From contig JBCCTX010000410.1 of assembly GCA_039197765.1 (NCBI GenBank), positions 1 to 5,803 of the forward strand: a stretch of DNA of 5,803 nt, read 5' to 3'. A program made the position numbers and the translations under genes. A model generated the notes under the pieces. It was not told the DNA's origin and searched no databases. It saw nothing but the letters and a program-made list of their open reading frames with translations. This DNA comes from JBCCTX01 sp039197765. Lineage in GTDB: Bacteria; Bacteroidota; Bacteroidia; J057. Numbering within the stretch: the stretch's first letter is position 1; the number at the start of each line of letters is the position of its first letter. Of this stretch, positions 1 to 5,803 are shown one piece after another.

Positions 1-519
1 ACCCTTCTGAGTGTGGGAGGATCTTTAGGGGCAGCAAGCATCAACCGGGCCTTACTTGCCCATATAGATAAGGTAGTCAAAAGTAATGCACAACTGATCT
101 GGCAGTGTGGCAAACACTACTATGATACGCTGAAAGACCAGGTACCCGAAAGTCCTCGGGTGAAACTCATGCCTTTCATTGAAAATATGGAAGCTGCGTA
201 TTCATTGGCGGATGTAGTCATCAGTCGAGCAGGAGGAAGTACTATGTCAGAATTGATTGCCCTTAACAAGGCTTCCATTCTGATTCCTTCACCCAATGTA
301 GCGGAAGATCATCAGACAAAAAATGCCCTTTCTTTGACAGAGAAGCATGCAGCCCTCTTGGTAAATGACCAAGAAGCCAAAGAAAGTTTAGTAGACACGG
401 CACTTTCCCTGCTTAACAATGAGGAGCGATTAAATACCCTGAAAGAACATATAGAAAAAGTAGAAAAGTTCAACTCAGCAGAAAAAATTGTAGACGAAAT
501 CACACGAGCACTCACATGA
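1..519 (+). CDS. murG: MurG, lipid II-forming GlcNAc transferase (3' part only)
   Basis: MurG is a peripheral membrane glycosyltransferase on the inner face of the cytoplasmic membrane. It moves GlcNAc from UDP-GlcNAc onto lipid I to make lipid II. The reading frame is open from base 1 (TLLSVGGSLGAASIN), so the gene enters from outside the window; the GTG at 13 is an internal Val codon, not a start. 172 codons remain, about half of the family's usual ~350-370 residues. They cover the C-terminal GT-B domain: the GGSLGA glycine-rich loop at visible residues 6-11, MPFIENM, then SRAGGSTMSE (75-84), whose Glu corresponds to the nucleotide-sugar-binding Glu of the family, and the following EDHQTKNA segment that contacts the donor in known MurG structures. 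The stop codon (517-519) overlaps the murC start by 4 bases, which suggests translational coupling. Identification is firm; the missing N-terminal acceptor domain cannot be assessed. Confidence 0.96.
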   Translation, partial: TLLSVGGSLGAASINRALLAHIDKVVKSNAQLIWQCGKHYYDTLKDQVPESPRVKLMPFIENMEAAYSLADVVISRAGGSTMSELIALNKASILIPSPNVAEDHQTKNALSLTEKHAALLVNDQEAKESLVDTALSLLNNEERLNTLKEHIEKVEKFNSAEKIVDEITRALT

Positions 520-1874
520 CACTGGATCAAGCAAGACATATCTATTTCTTAGGAATTGGAGGCATGGGAATGAGTGCCCTTGCCTGGTTTTTCCACGAAC
601 AAGGGAAAATCATTTCCGGGTATGACTTGAATGAAAGCCGGGTTACAAATGAGTTAATTCAAGCGGGTATCCCCGTTTATTTTACACAGGACCCCCGGCA
701 CCTAGAAGAAGTTGACTGGGTGATTTATACCCCAGCTATCCCTAGTTCCCATCTGGAATATCAGGAAGCCATAGCTAAAGGGATGCCCGTCTATAAACGA
801 GCCGAAATTTTGGGGCTTCTCAGCCTTACATACAAGACTTTGGCTATTGCAGGAACACATGGGAAAACGACTACCTCTGCCATGCTTACCCACCTGATGA
901 GAAGTTGTGGCGTGTCTGCAACCGCCTTTCTAGGAGGAATAAGCCACAATTTAGGGTCAAATTATGTGTATGGTAATTCTGAGTACGCCATCATGGAAGC
1001 TGACGAGTACGATCGTTCTTTCTTACAATTACAGCCTAGTAAAGCGCTCATAACTGCTTTGGAAGCAGATCACCTAGATATATATGGTACAGAAGAAGAA
1101 TTGCAAAACGCTTATTTCGAGTTTGCAGAGAAAACATCCTCTGACCAGCCTTTGCTTATTCACGAAAGCCTAATGGCTTATCCTTGGAAGCGGTCGTGCA
1201 TCACTTATGGAATTGAAGCAGGCGACTATCAAGCTCAAAACATACGGCATGATGCGCTTGCAGCATATTTTGACTTTGTCGGAGAAGGTATACACCTCTC
1301 CGACATTCACCTACCCATGCCGGGAGCGCACAATGTAAGCAACCTAACGGGAGCCCTTACGCTGTGCCACTTGTTGGGACTAGATCCAGCTGGCTTGAAA
1401 GATGCAGCAAAAAGCTTTTCTGGAATTTATAGAAGGTTTGATGTACAGGTTCATACAGATTCCTTTACCTATATAGATGATTATGCCCATCATCCTACAG
1501 AAGTAAATGCGGCCATTGATACCGTAAGGAACCTATTCCCCAAACGGAAGGTATGGGTTCTTTTTCAACCGCATCTGTATTCACGTACCCAAGATCATGC
1601 AGAAGGATTTGCGCGAGCCCTCGATAAGGCCGACCGCGCCCTCCTATTAGATATTTATCCTGCTCGAGAGGAACCCATAGTTGGGGTCGATAGTGGCCTA
1701 ATTAGGCAGCTTATGAATAATTCAGCGGCTCGTTGCATAAGCAAGAATGAAATTTTACAGGCCCTCTCCGCTGAGAGGTCAGAATCCATTGTGTTACTAA
1801 GTCTTGGAGCGGGAGATATTGATAAAGAAATACATAAGATCAAAAACTGGTTGGAAGATCAACCTCTATCATAA
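516..1874 (+). CDS. murC: MurC, UDP-N-acetylmuramate--L-alanine ligase
   Basis: MurC is the cytoplasmic ATP-dependent ligase that attaches L-alanine to UDP-MurNAc, the first step of stem-peptide assembly. The 452-residue product matches the usual family length (~450-490) and shows all three Mur ligase domains. The N-terminal UDP-binding Rossmann part carries GIGGMGMSALA (13-23). The central ATPase part carries the P-loop GTHGKTTTS (113-121, Lys117), EADEYDRS (161-168), EADHLDIYG (183-191) and HNVSN (272-276). The C-terminal domain carries YRRFD (305-309), DDYAHHPTEV (321-330) and the FQPHLYSRT segment. GIGGMGMS and DDYAHHP are typical of MurC rather than MurD, MurE or MurF; Mpl is a related alternative, but the position between murG and ftsQ and the length favour MurC. 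The ATG at 516 overlaps the murG stop (ATGA) and puts the nucleotide-binding loop at the expected distance from the N-terminus. No Shine-Dalgarno sequence is visible. No key residue appears to be missing. Confidence 0.97.
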   Translation: MTLDQARHIYFLGIGGMGMSALAWFFHEQGKIISGYDLNESRVTNELIQAGIPVYFTQDPRHLEEVDWVIYTPAIPSSHLEYQEAIAKGMPVYKRAEILGLLSLTYKTLAIAGTHGKTTTSAMLTHLMRSCGVSATAFLGGISHNLGSNYVYGNSEYAIMEADEYDRSFLQLQPSKALITALEADHLDIYGTEEELQNAYFEFAEKTSSDQPLLIHESLMAYPWKRSCITYGIEAGDYQAQNIRHDALAAYFDFVGEGIHLSDIHLPMPGAHNVSNLTGALTLCHLLGLDPAGLKDAAKSFSGIYRRFDVQVHTDSFTYIDDYAHHPTEVNAAIDTVRNLFPKRKVWVLFQPHLYSRTQDHAEGFARALDKADRALLLDIYPAREEPIVGVDSGLIRQLMNNSAARCISKNEILQALSAERSESIVLLSLGAGDIDKEIHKIKNWLEDQPLS

Positions 1875-1881
1875 ATCAGAT

Positions 1882-2775
1882 ATGGCACTTACTAGAACAT
1901 ATCGAAAGTCCTCAAAGCGCATTAGGCGAAATATTCCGCTAGAAGAATATGAGGCACAAAAAGGACGCAAAAGGTCCCCAAAAAGGCCTAGCATAAGTCC
2001 TTTTCCCTTTCGATTCCCCAAAATCAAACGAGTCGCCTTGTTTATGGGTATTGGGGTATCTACGCTCTTACTTTTAGGTTTGGCGAATGGCTACCAACAT
2101 CAGATCCCATGTAGAGGAGTGGAATTTCACCTTCACGGACAAGGTGAAAACCTATTTCTGAATGAGGATGACTTAAGGATGTTAGTCGAACTAGAGTTTG
2201 GAAGAGAATTAGAAGGAGCGAAACTAGATGAGATTGTTCTGAGCGACCTGGAAAAAGGAGTTGAGGGAATTCCTTTTGTACAAAAGGCTGAGGTATATAA
2301 AACCTTAACAGGAGTTCTTCACATTGAAACCTGGTTTCGGAGTCCTGTTGCCCGCATGGTCACAGATCGAGGAAATCATATTTACCTAGATGAAACGGGA
2401 AATAAATTCCCTGTCTCCTTAAGAGAGTCAGCTAATGTACTACTCATCAGAGGAAACATTGAAGAGCGGCTAGTTCCAGCAGATACCTTACAACAAGAAG
2501 GCTTAGCAGAGGCCTTGCCTTTGTTAAACTTCATTCACAAACACGATTTCTGGAATGCCCAGCTTTCAGAAATGATCCTGGATGAACAGGGCAGTATAAG
2601 CTTTACCACCTTGTTCGGAGATACTCGAATCGAATTTGGTGAACCTGAAAGAATCGAAGAAAAGTTTAAAAACCTTCGCTTGTTCTATGACCAAGTATTG
2701 AGCAAAGGAGCTTGGAAGACCTACAAAGAGATTAGTGTAAAATATAAAGGCCAAGTGAAAACAGTGTTAAAGTAA
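1882..2775 (+). CDS. ftsQ: FtsQ, divisome membrane protein with POTRA domain
   Basis: FtsQ is a bitopic membrane protein that in model bacteria recruits FtsB/FtsL and helps control septal wall synthesis. The product has 297 residues: a strongly basic cytoplasmic tail (1-50, rich in Lys/Arg), one hydrophobic segment (about 51-67, VALFMGIG through LLLLGLA), then an extracytoplasmic part. That part starts with a POTRA-like region (about 76-152: VEFHLHGQGENLFLNEDDL, then FVQKAEVYKTLTGVLHI) and continues as the beta domain with FRSPVARM (152-159) and YLDETGNKFPVS, a pattern known from Bacteroidota FtsQ. The sequence diverges a lot from proteobacterial FtsQ, so the call rests on architecture, POTRA-like pattern and position between murC and ftsA. 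I chose ATG 1882, 7 bases after the murC stop; the frame stays open upstream to a TTG at 1804, but using it would add 26 residues encoded inside murC. No Shine-Dalgarno sequence precedes 1882. A Cys at residue 77 lies just outside the membrane segment. Confidence 0.88.
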   Translation: MALTRTYRKSSKRIRRNIPLEEYEAQKGRKRSPKRPSISPFPFRFPKIKRVALFMGIGVSTLLLLGLANGYQHQIPCRGVEFHLHGQGENLFLNEDDLRMLVELEFGRELEGAKLDEIVLSDLEKGVEGIPFVQKAEVYKTLTGVLHIETWFRSPVARMVTDRGNHIYLDETGNKFPVSLRESANVLLIRGNIEERLVPADTLQQEGLAEALPLLNFIHKHDFWNAQLSEMILDEQGSISFTTLFGDTRIEFGEPERIEEKFKNLRLFYDQVLSKGAWKTYKEISVKYKGQVKTVLK

Positions 2776-2821
2776 ACATCCACACATTTTAGATAAAGCG
2801 TAAAATTAATTTTGGAAAGCT

Positions 2822-4138
2822 ATGTCAGTACAGAATCTATCACATGAAAAGATTGTAGTTGGACTCGACATTGGGACTACGAAGATTTGTGCCATTGTTG
2901 GGAAACACAATGAGTTTGGTAAAATCAACATCCTAGGAGTTGGCAAAGCCGAGTCTGATGGCGTGAGTCGTGGGGTTGTCGTAAACATCGACAAGACCGT
3001 TCAGGCAATCCGCGAGGCTATCTCAGAAGCTGAGAAACAATCCGGGATAAAAATTGAAGTAGTTCACGTCGGGATTGCCGGGGAGCATGTAAGAAGCATG
3101 CAGCACAAAGGGATTATTACCCTCAATAACCCCGATTTTGAAATTACACAGGAGGAAGTATACCGACTCCAAGAAGATATGTTCAAAATCGCTACTCAAC
3201 CTGGAACAGAAATAATCCACGTGCTTCCCCAAGAGTATGCAGTAGATAACCAGACGGGAATTCCCGATCCTATTGGTATGTCCGGAGTACGTCTGGAAGG
3301 TAACTTCCACATCGTTACTGGGCAAACTACTGCTGCAAACAACATTTACAAATGTGTTGTTCGCGCAGGCTTAGAGGTTGCTGAGCTTATTCTTGAGCCG
3401 CTAGCCTCTGGAGCAGCTGTTTTGACCGAAGAAGAAAAAGAGGCAGGTGTATGCCTCGTGGATATTGGAGGGGGGACAACAGATATCGCAGTATTTGAAA
3501 GCAATATTATTCGTCATACTGCTGTAATTCCCTTTGGAGGAAATATCGTCACCGAAGATATTAAGCAAGGCTTCAAAGTGATGAAAAAGCACGCAGAGCA
3601 ATTGAAAATCCTACACGGAAGTGCATTGGCAGATGCGGTTACAGAAGATGTAGTGATTAGCATTCCAGGCCCAAGAGACCGGCCAGCAAAGGAGATTCAC
3701 AAATCCATGCTTGCTCGGGTGATCCAATCTCGTATAGAAGAGGTTATGGAATTTGTAGCTGCTGAAATCAAAAACTCTGGATTTGAAGATAAGCTGGTCG
3801 CGGGGATTGTAATCACAGGAGGCGGATCTCAATTGCAACACATGAAGCAAGCTGTGGAATACGTAACCGGAGTCGATACCCGTATTGGTCTTCCCGGTGA
3901 GCACCTGGCGAGTGGTTTAGTTGAGGAAGTGAACTTCCCCATGTATGCCACAGGTACAGGACTAGTCATCATGGGCTTACACGCCAATGAATTTCTCGTC
4001 CCTGTCAAAGCGATGGCTGGCACAGGATCTAGAAGATCACAACAGGGAAGCCAAAGAGGTCCTCGCATCAGCTTCATTGACAAAGTGAAAACCTGGTTTG
4101 AAAATACGCTTGATACAACTGGCGATTTTATTGAATAG
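2822..4138 (+). CDS. ftsA: FtsA, actin-like membrane anchor of the Z-ring
   Basis: FtsA is an actin-family ATPase that binds the C-terminal peptide of FtsZ, ties it to the membrane and recruits later divisome proteins. The 438-residue product shows the actin-fold signatures in order: phosphate-1 motif GLDIGTTKICAIVG (14-27), phosphate-2 motif DIGGGTTDIAVF (214-225) and adenosine motif ITGGGSQL (331-338). The stretch from about 84 to 165 (GIAGEHVRSM to HIVTG) fits the FtsA-specific SHS2/1C domain, which separates it from MreB and DnaK relatives. After a Gly/Ser/Gln/Arg-rich linker (about 399-415), FIDKVKTWFENTL (418-430) has the alternating pattern of the membrane-targeting amphipathic helix, followed by a short acidic tail DTTGDFIE. 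The ATG at 2822 is preceded by a GGA at 2814-2816, a possible weak Shine-Dalgarno core, within A/T-rich DNA. It lies 46 bases after ftsQ and 163 bases before ftsZ. Confidence 0.97.
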   Translation: MSVQNLSHEKIVVGLDIGTTKICAIVGKHNEFGKINILGVGKAESDGVSRGVVVNIDKTVQAIREAISEAEKQSGIKIEVVHVGIAGEHVRSMQHKGIITLNNPDFEITQEEVYRLQEDMFKIATQPGTEIIHVLPQEYAVDNQTGIPDPIGMSGVRLEGNFHIVTGQTTAANNIYKCVVRAGLEVAELILEPLASGAAVLTEEEKEAGVCLVDIGGGTTDIAVFESNIIRHTAVIPFGGNIVTEDIKQGFKVMKKHAEQLKILHGSALADAVTEDVVISIPGPRDRPAKEIHKSMLARVIQSRIEEVMEFVAAEIKNSGFEDKLVAGIVITGGGSQLQHMKQAVEYVTGVDTRIGLPGEHLASGLVEEVNFPMYATGTGLVIMGLHANEFLVPVKAMAGTGSRRSQQGSQRGPRISFIDKVKTWFENTLDTTGDFIE

Positions 4139-4152
4139 AAACAAGGTGGCCG

Positions 4153-4255
4153 TTTGAAGTTGGAGGTTTGACGGTTAAAGTTGCTTTAAAAGGATTTTAT
4201 CCAAATACCCATTGAACATATTTAGTACTCAAACACAAGTACCTCAAACTTCAAA
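4153..4255. repeat. Imperfect inverted repeat in the ftsA-ftsZ spacer
   Basis: The arms are tttgaagttggaggt (4153-4167) and acctcaaacttcaaa (4241-4255). The reverse complement of the right arm matches the left arm at 14 of 15 positions; the single mismatch pairs G4162 with A4246. A G-U pair at 4152/4256 could add one step in RNA. The arms are 73 bases apart, so a transcript could form a long-loop stem that encloses the weak TTAAAG/CTTTAA hairpin at 4175-4189. There is no T tract after the right arm, so it does not look like an intrinsic terminator. Confidence 0.7.
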
Positions 4256-4270
4256 TAAGAATCCTCAAAC
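4228..4270 (+). repeat. Three ctcaaac direct repeats upstream of ftsZ
   Basis: The heptamer ctcaaac occurs at 4228-4234, 4243-4249 and 4264-4270, with start-to-start distances of 15 and 21 bases. The inverse hexamer gtttga occurs at 4152-4157 and 4166-4171. The middle copy is part of the right arm of the inverted repeat. The copies could be protein-binding half-sites or remnants of a repeat unit; the sequence alone does not decide. Confidence 0.5.
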
Positions 4271-4301
4271 ATTTTACAATACTCCCTTAAAATAAAATAT
4301 C

Positions 4302-5609
4302 ATGAAATTCGAATTTCCTCAAAACGAGAACTCAATCATAAAAGTAATTGGTATTGGTGGTGGTGGAAGCAATGCAGTCTCTAGTATGTTCGAAAAAGGC
4401 ATCGAAGGTGTCGACTTTATCATCTGTAATACGGATATGCAGGCCCTATCAGTGAGCGAGGTACCTAGTCGCGTTCAGTTGGGGACTTCCCAGACAGAAG
4501 GACTAGGGGCAGGCGCAAATCCTGAAGTAGGAAAAAAAGCTGCATCCGAGAGCCTGGAAGAAGTCAAAAAGGTACTCCGTGATACGACCAAAATGGTATT
4601 TATCACGGCGGGTATGGGCGGAGGAACAGGAACAGGAGGTGCTCCAGTCATTGCAGCGATGTGTAAAGAAATGGGAATCCTCACAGTAGGTATTGTGACT
4701 ACTCCCTTCAAGTTTGAAGGACCCAAAAGGGCTCAAGCTGCGCTGAAGGGGGTAGAGGAACTACAACAAGTAGTTGATACACTGATTGTCATCGACAACA
4801 ACAACCTACACAAAATCCTGGGTTCTAATATTACCATGCGTAAGGCCTTCGAAGAAGCTGATGAAATCCTTAGCAACGCTGCAAGAGGAATTGCTGAAAT
4901 TATCACCTCAGAAGGATATATCAATGTGGACTTTGCAGATATCTGTACGACCATGCGTGAAGGAGGAAAGGCCCTAATGGGAACAGCAGAAGCTACCGGA
5001 GATGACCGCGCCTTAAAAGCTGTCGAAGAGGCTACCAATTCTCCCTTACTGGACAACATAAGTATCGAAGGTTCACGCGCGATCGTTGTCAACATAACCG
5101 CCAGTGAGGAATCCCTTCGAATGGATGAAACTACAGAAATTGTGGAGTTCGTTCAAAATACAGCAGGGAATGAAGCCAACATCATTTATGGAATTGTTTA
5201 TGATGAGGGAATGGGAGATTCCTTGCGGGTTACGGTAATAGCTACGCGCTTCGTTGAAGAAGATGAATTCGGATACATTGAAGATGTGAAAGAAGCTGTT
5301 CGTGAAGCTAAAAAGGTGAAATTGGAGGAAAAAGCCCCGATTCGCAAGGTGGAGTTTCATCGCCTAGAACGCGGCGAGCGTGACAAGCGCATCAAGAAAC
5401 TCAATTCCAAGACTTATGACATTCACGATCCAGAAAGTTTGCACGGATTGGAAACCGTCCCTGCTTACCTCCGCAAAAAGGGAGGGATAGAAAATGACAT
5501 GGTCGGTGGCGTGAATGATCGTCTTTCCCGGACGAGTATAGAACCCGAAGAGGGCAGAAACTTCCGCATCAACGAGCAAAATTCCTTTTTGCACGACAAT
5601 GTGGATTAA
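4302..5609 (+). CDS. ftsZ: FtsZ, tubulin-like division GTPase
   Basis: FtsZ polymerises at midcell in a GTP-dependent way and organises the divisome. The 435-residue product has the N-terminal nucleotide-binding domain with GIGGGGSNAV (17-26), NTDMQAL, GAGANPEVG, the tubulin signature GMGGGTGTGG (104-113) and TTPFKFEGPKR. The T7 synergy loop is NVDFADICTTM, with Asn208, Asp210 and Asp213 matching the catalytic residues of the family. The globular part ends near residue 317 (VTVIATRF). A charged linker (about 318-382) follows, then LETVPAYLRKK (383-393), which resembles the FtsA-binding C-terminal peptide, and a further 42 residues ending NSFLHDNVD. The start MKFEFPQNENSIIKVIG is typical of Bacteroidota FtsZ; ATG 4302 follows an A/T-rich stretch with no Shine-Dalgarno sequence. 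It is the last gene before a strong hairpin terminator. All catalytic motifs look intact. Confidence 0.98.
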   Translation: MKFEFPQNENSIIKVIGIGGGGSNAVSSMFEKGIEGVDFIICNTDMQALSVSEVPSRVQLGTSQTEGLGAGANPEVGKKAASESLEEVKKVLRDTTKMVFITAGMGGGTGTGGAPVIAAMCKEMGILTVGIVTTPFKFEGPKRAQAALKGVEELQQVVDTLIVIDNNNLHKILGSNITMRKAFEEADEILSNAARGIAEIITSEGYINVDFADICTTMREGGKALMGTAEATGDDRALKAVEEATNSPLLDNISIEGSRAIVVNITASEESLRMDETTEIVEFVQNTAGNEANIIYGIVYDEGMGDSLRVTVIATRFVEEDEFGYIEDVKEAVREAKKVKLEEKAPIRKVEFHRLERGERDKRIKKLNSKTYDIHDPESLHGLETVPAYLRKKGGIENDMVGGVNDRLSRTSIEPEEGRNFRINEQNSFLHDNVD

Positions 5610-5742
5610 TAGGGGTTCAGGGATTAGGGATCAGTGTCTTCTATCATTTATTCTTAAGGACATTGGCTTTTTCAACCCTAAACGGAAAACCCAGAACCTG
5701 AAATTTTACTTTATGTGGTTGGATGTATATAGCTTTCCCTTT
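5610..5742. other. Region between ftsZ and its terminator, no gene seen
   Basis: A + strand open frame at 5599-5796 begins inside the ftsZ tail and runs through the terminator hairpin; it has no recognisable motif and is rejected as a gene. The first part (5611-5634) is G-rich, with ggggttcagggattagggat, of a kind often seen as low-complexity intergenic sequence. The remainder shows nothing I can name. It is best read as the 3' untranslated region of the ftsZ transcript. Confidence 0.6.
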
Positions 5743-5775
5743 CAGGCTGTCCGTTTTGGACAGCCTGTTTTGTTT
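5743..5775 (+). terminator. Intrinsic terminator downstream of ftsZ
   Basis: caggctgtcc (5743-5752) and ggacagcctg (5758-5767) form a perfect 10-base-pair stem with 7 G/C pairs around a 5-base loop (gtttt), followed at once by ttttgttt (5768-5775). That is a classic rho-independent terminator on the + strand, 133 bases after the ftsZ stop. The opposite strand lacks a T tract after the stem, so it is probably one-directional. A second, outer stem (5733-5741 with 5778-5786) surrounds it. Confidence 0.85.
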
Positions 5776-5803
5776 GGAAGGGAAAGAGTGAGATAAGCTT
5801 CCC

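Larger units (their letters stand above)
4139..4301. other. ftsA-ftsZ intergenic region, likely ftsZ leader
   Basis: This 163-base spacer is the largest gap between genes in the window and contains no supportable gene. It is A/T-rich and holds a 15-base inverted repeat (4153-4167 with 4241-4255), three ctcaaac direct repeats and a small TTAAAG/CTTTAA hairpin (4175-4189). The last ~15 bases before the ftsZ ATG are almost purely A/T, as is common upstream of Bacteroidota genes. I looked for the Bacteroidota -33 TTTG / -7 TAnnTTTG pattern and for a sigma70-like -35/-10 pair and found no convincing match. A separate ftsZ promoter is plausible from the size of the gap but is not shown by the sequence. 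Confidence 0.6.

Noticed and set aside
13..15. GTG as the murG start
   Set aside because: The frame is open to base 1 and the residues before it (TLLS) fit the MurG beta strand before the GGSLGA loop; GTG is an internal Val codon.
1804..1881. Upstream TTG start for ftsQ giving a 323-residue protein
   Set aside because: The extra 26 residues would be translated from inside murC in another frame; the ATG at 1882 fits the gene spacing and the FtsQ architecture.
3023..3325. 100-codon antisense open frame within ftsA
   Set aside because: It is a shadow of ftsA with no recognisable domain and no context for an antisense gene.
4225..4242. gtact/agtac hairpin competing with the right arm of the inverted repeat
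   Set aside because: Five pairs with an 8-base loop is too weak to claim a switch, and the overlap with the repeat arm is only two bases.
4213..4250. Possible sigma70-like promoter beginning TTGAAC upstream of ftsZ
   Set aside because: No acceptable -10 hexamer lies 16-18 bases downstream, and the Bacteroidota TAnnTTTG pattern is also absent.
4733..5095. 120-codon antisense open frame within ftsZ
   Set aside because: It lies entirely opposite a highly conserved ftsZ coding region and has the Ser/Ala-rich composition expected of a shadow frame.
5611..5681. ttaggg (5624-5629) and ccctaa (5676-5681) as a hairpin
   Set aside because: Only six base pairs with a long loop in simple sequence; this is likely to occur by chance.
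5599..5796. 65-codon + strand open frame downstream of ftsZ
   Set aside because: It starts inside the last codons of ftsZ, crosses the terminator hairpin and has no recognisable motif.

Overview
The window is a stretch of the division and cell wall (dcw) cluster of a bacterium, most likely a Bacteroidota member. All five genes lie on the + strand in the order murG (3' end only), murC, ftsQ, ftsA, ftsZ. The assignment to Bacteroidota rests on several things: murC is followed directly by ftsQ with no murB or ddl between; the FtsZ has a Bacteroidota-style N-terminus and ends in FLHDNVD; and most starts lack a clear Shine-Dalgarno sequence and are preceded by A/T-rich DNA. I cannot place it below phylum level with confidence.

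Layout: 1-519 is the C-terminal half of MurG, cut by the window edge. It overlaps murC (516-1874) by 4 bases (ATGA). ftsQ (1882-2775) follows after 7 bases. A 46-base gap leads to ftsA (2822-4138). The ftsA-ftsZ gap is 163 bases and holds short inverted and direct repeats but no gene. ftsZ (4302-5609) is complete. The last 194 bases hold no convincing gene but contain a strong hairpin with a T-rich tail at 5743-5775, the likely end of the transcript.

Together the genes link the last cytoplasmic steps of peptidoglycan precursor synthesis (MurC adds the first amino acid of the stem peptide; MurG makes lipid II) to the division machine (FtsZ ring, its membrane anchor FtsA, and the membrane-spanning divisome protein FtsQ). 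The tight spacing from murG to ftsQ suggests co-transcription. The larger gap before ftsZ could carry its own promoter or a processing site, but no promoter is convincing by eye.

This is a conserved housekeeping region. I found no sign of mobile elements, CRISPR, tRNA/rRNA or a novel multi-gene system. The points most worth a second look are the repeat-rich ftsA-ftsZ gap, the FtsZ tail with an internal 'PAYLRKK' peptide plus a separate conserved-looking terminus, and the nested stem structure around the terminator.
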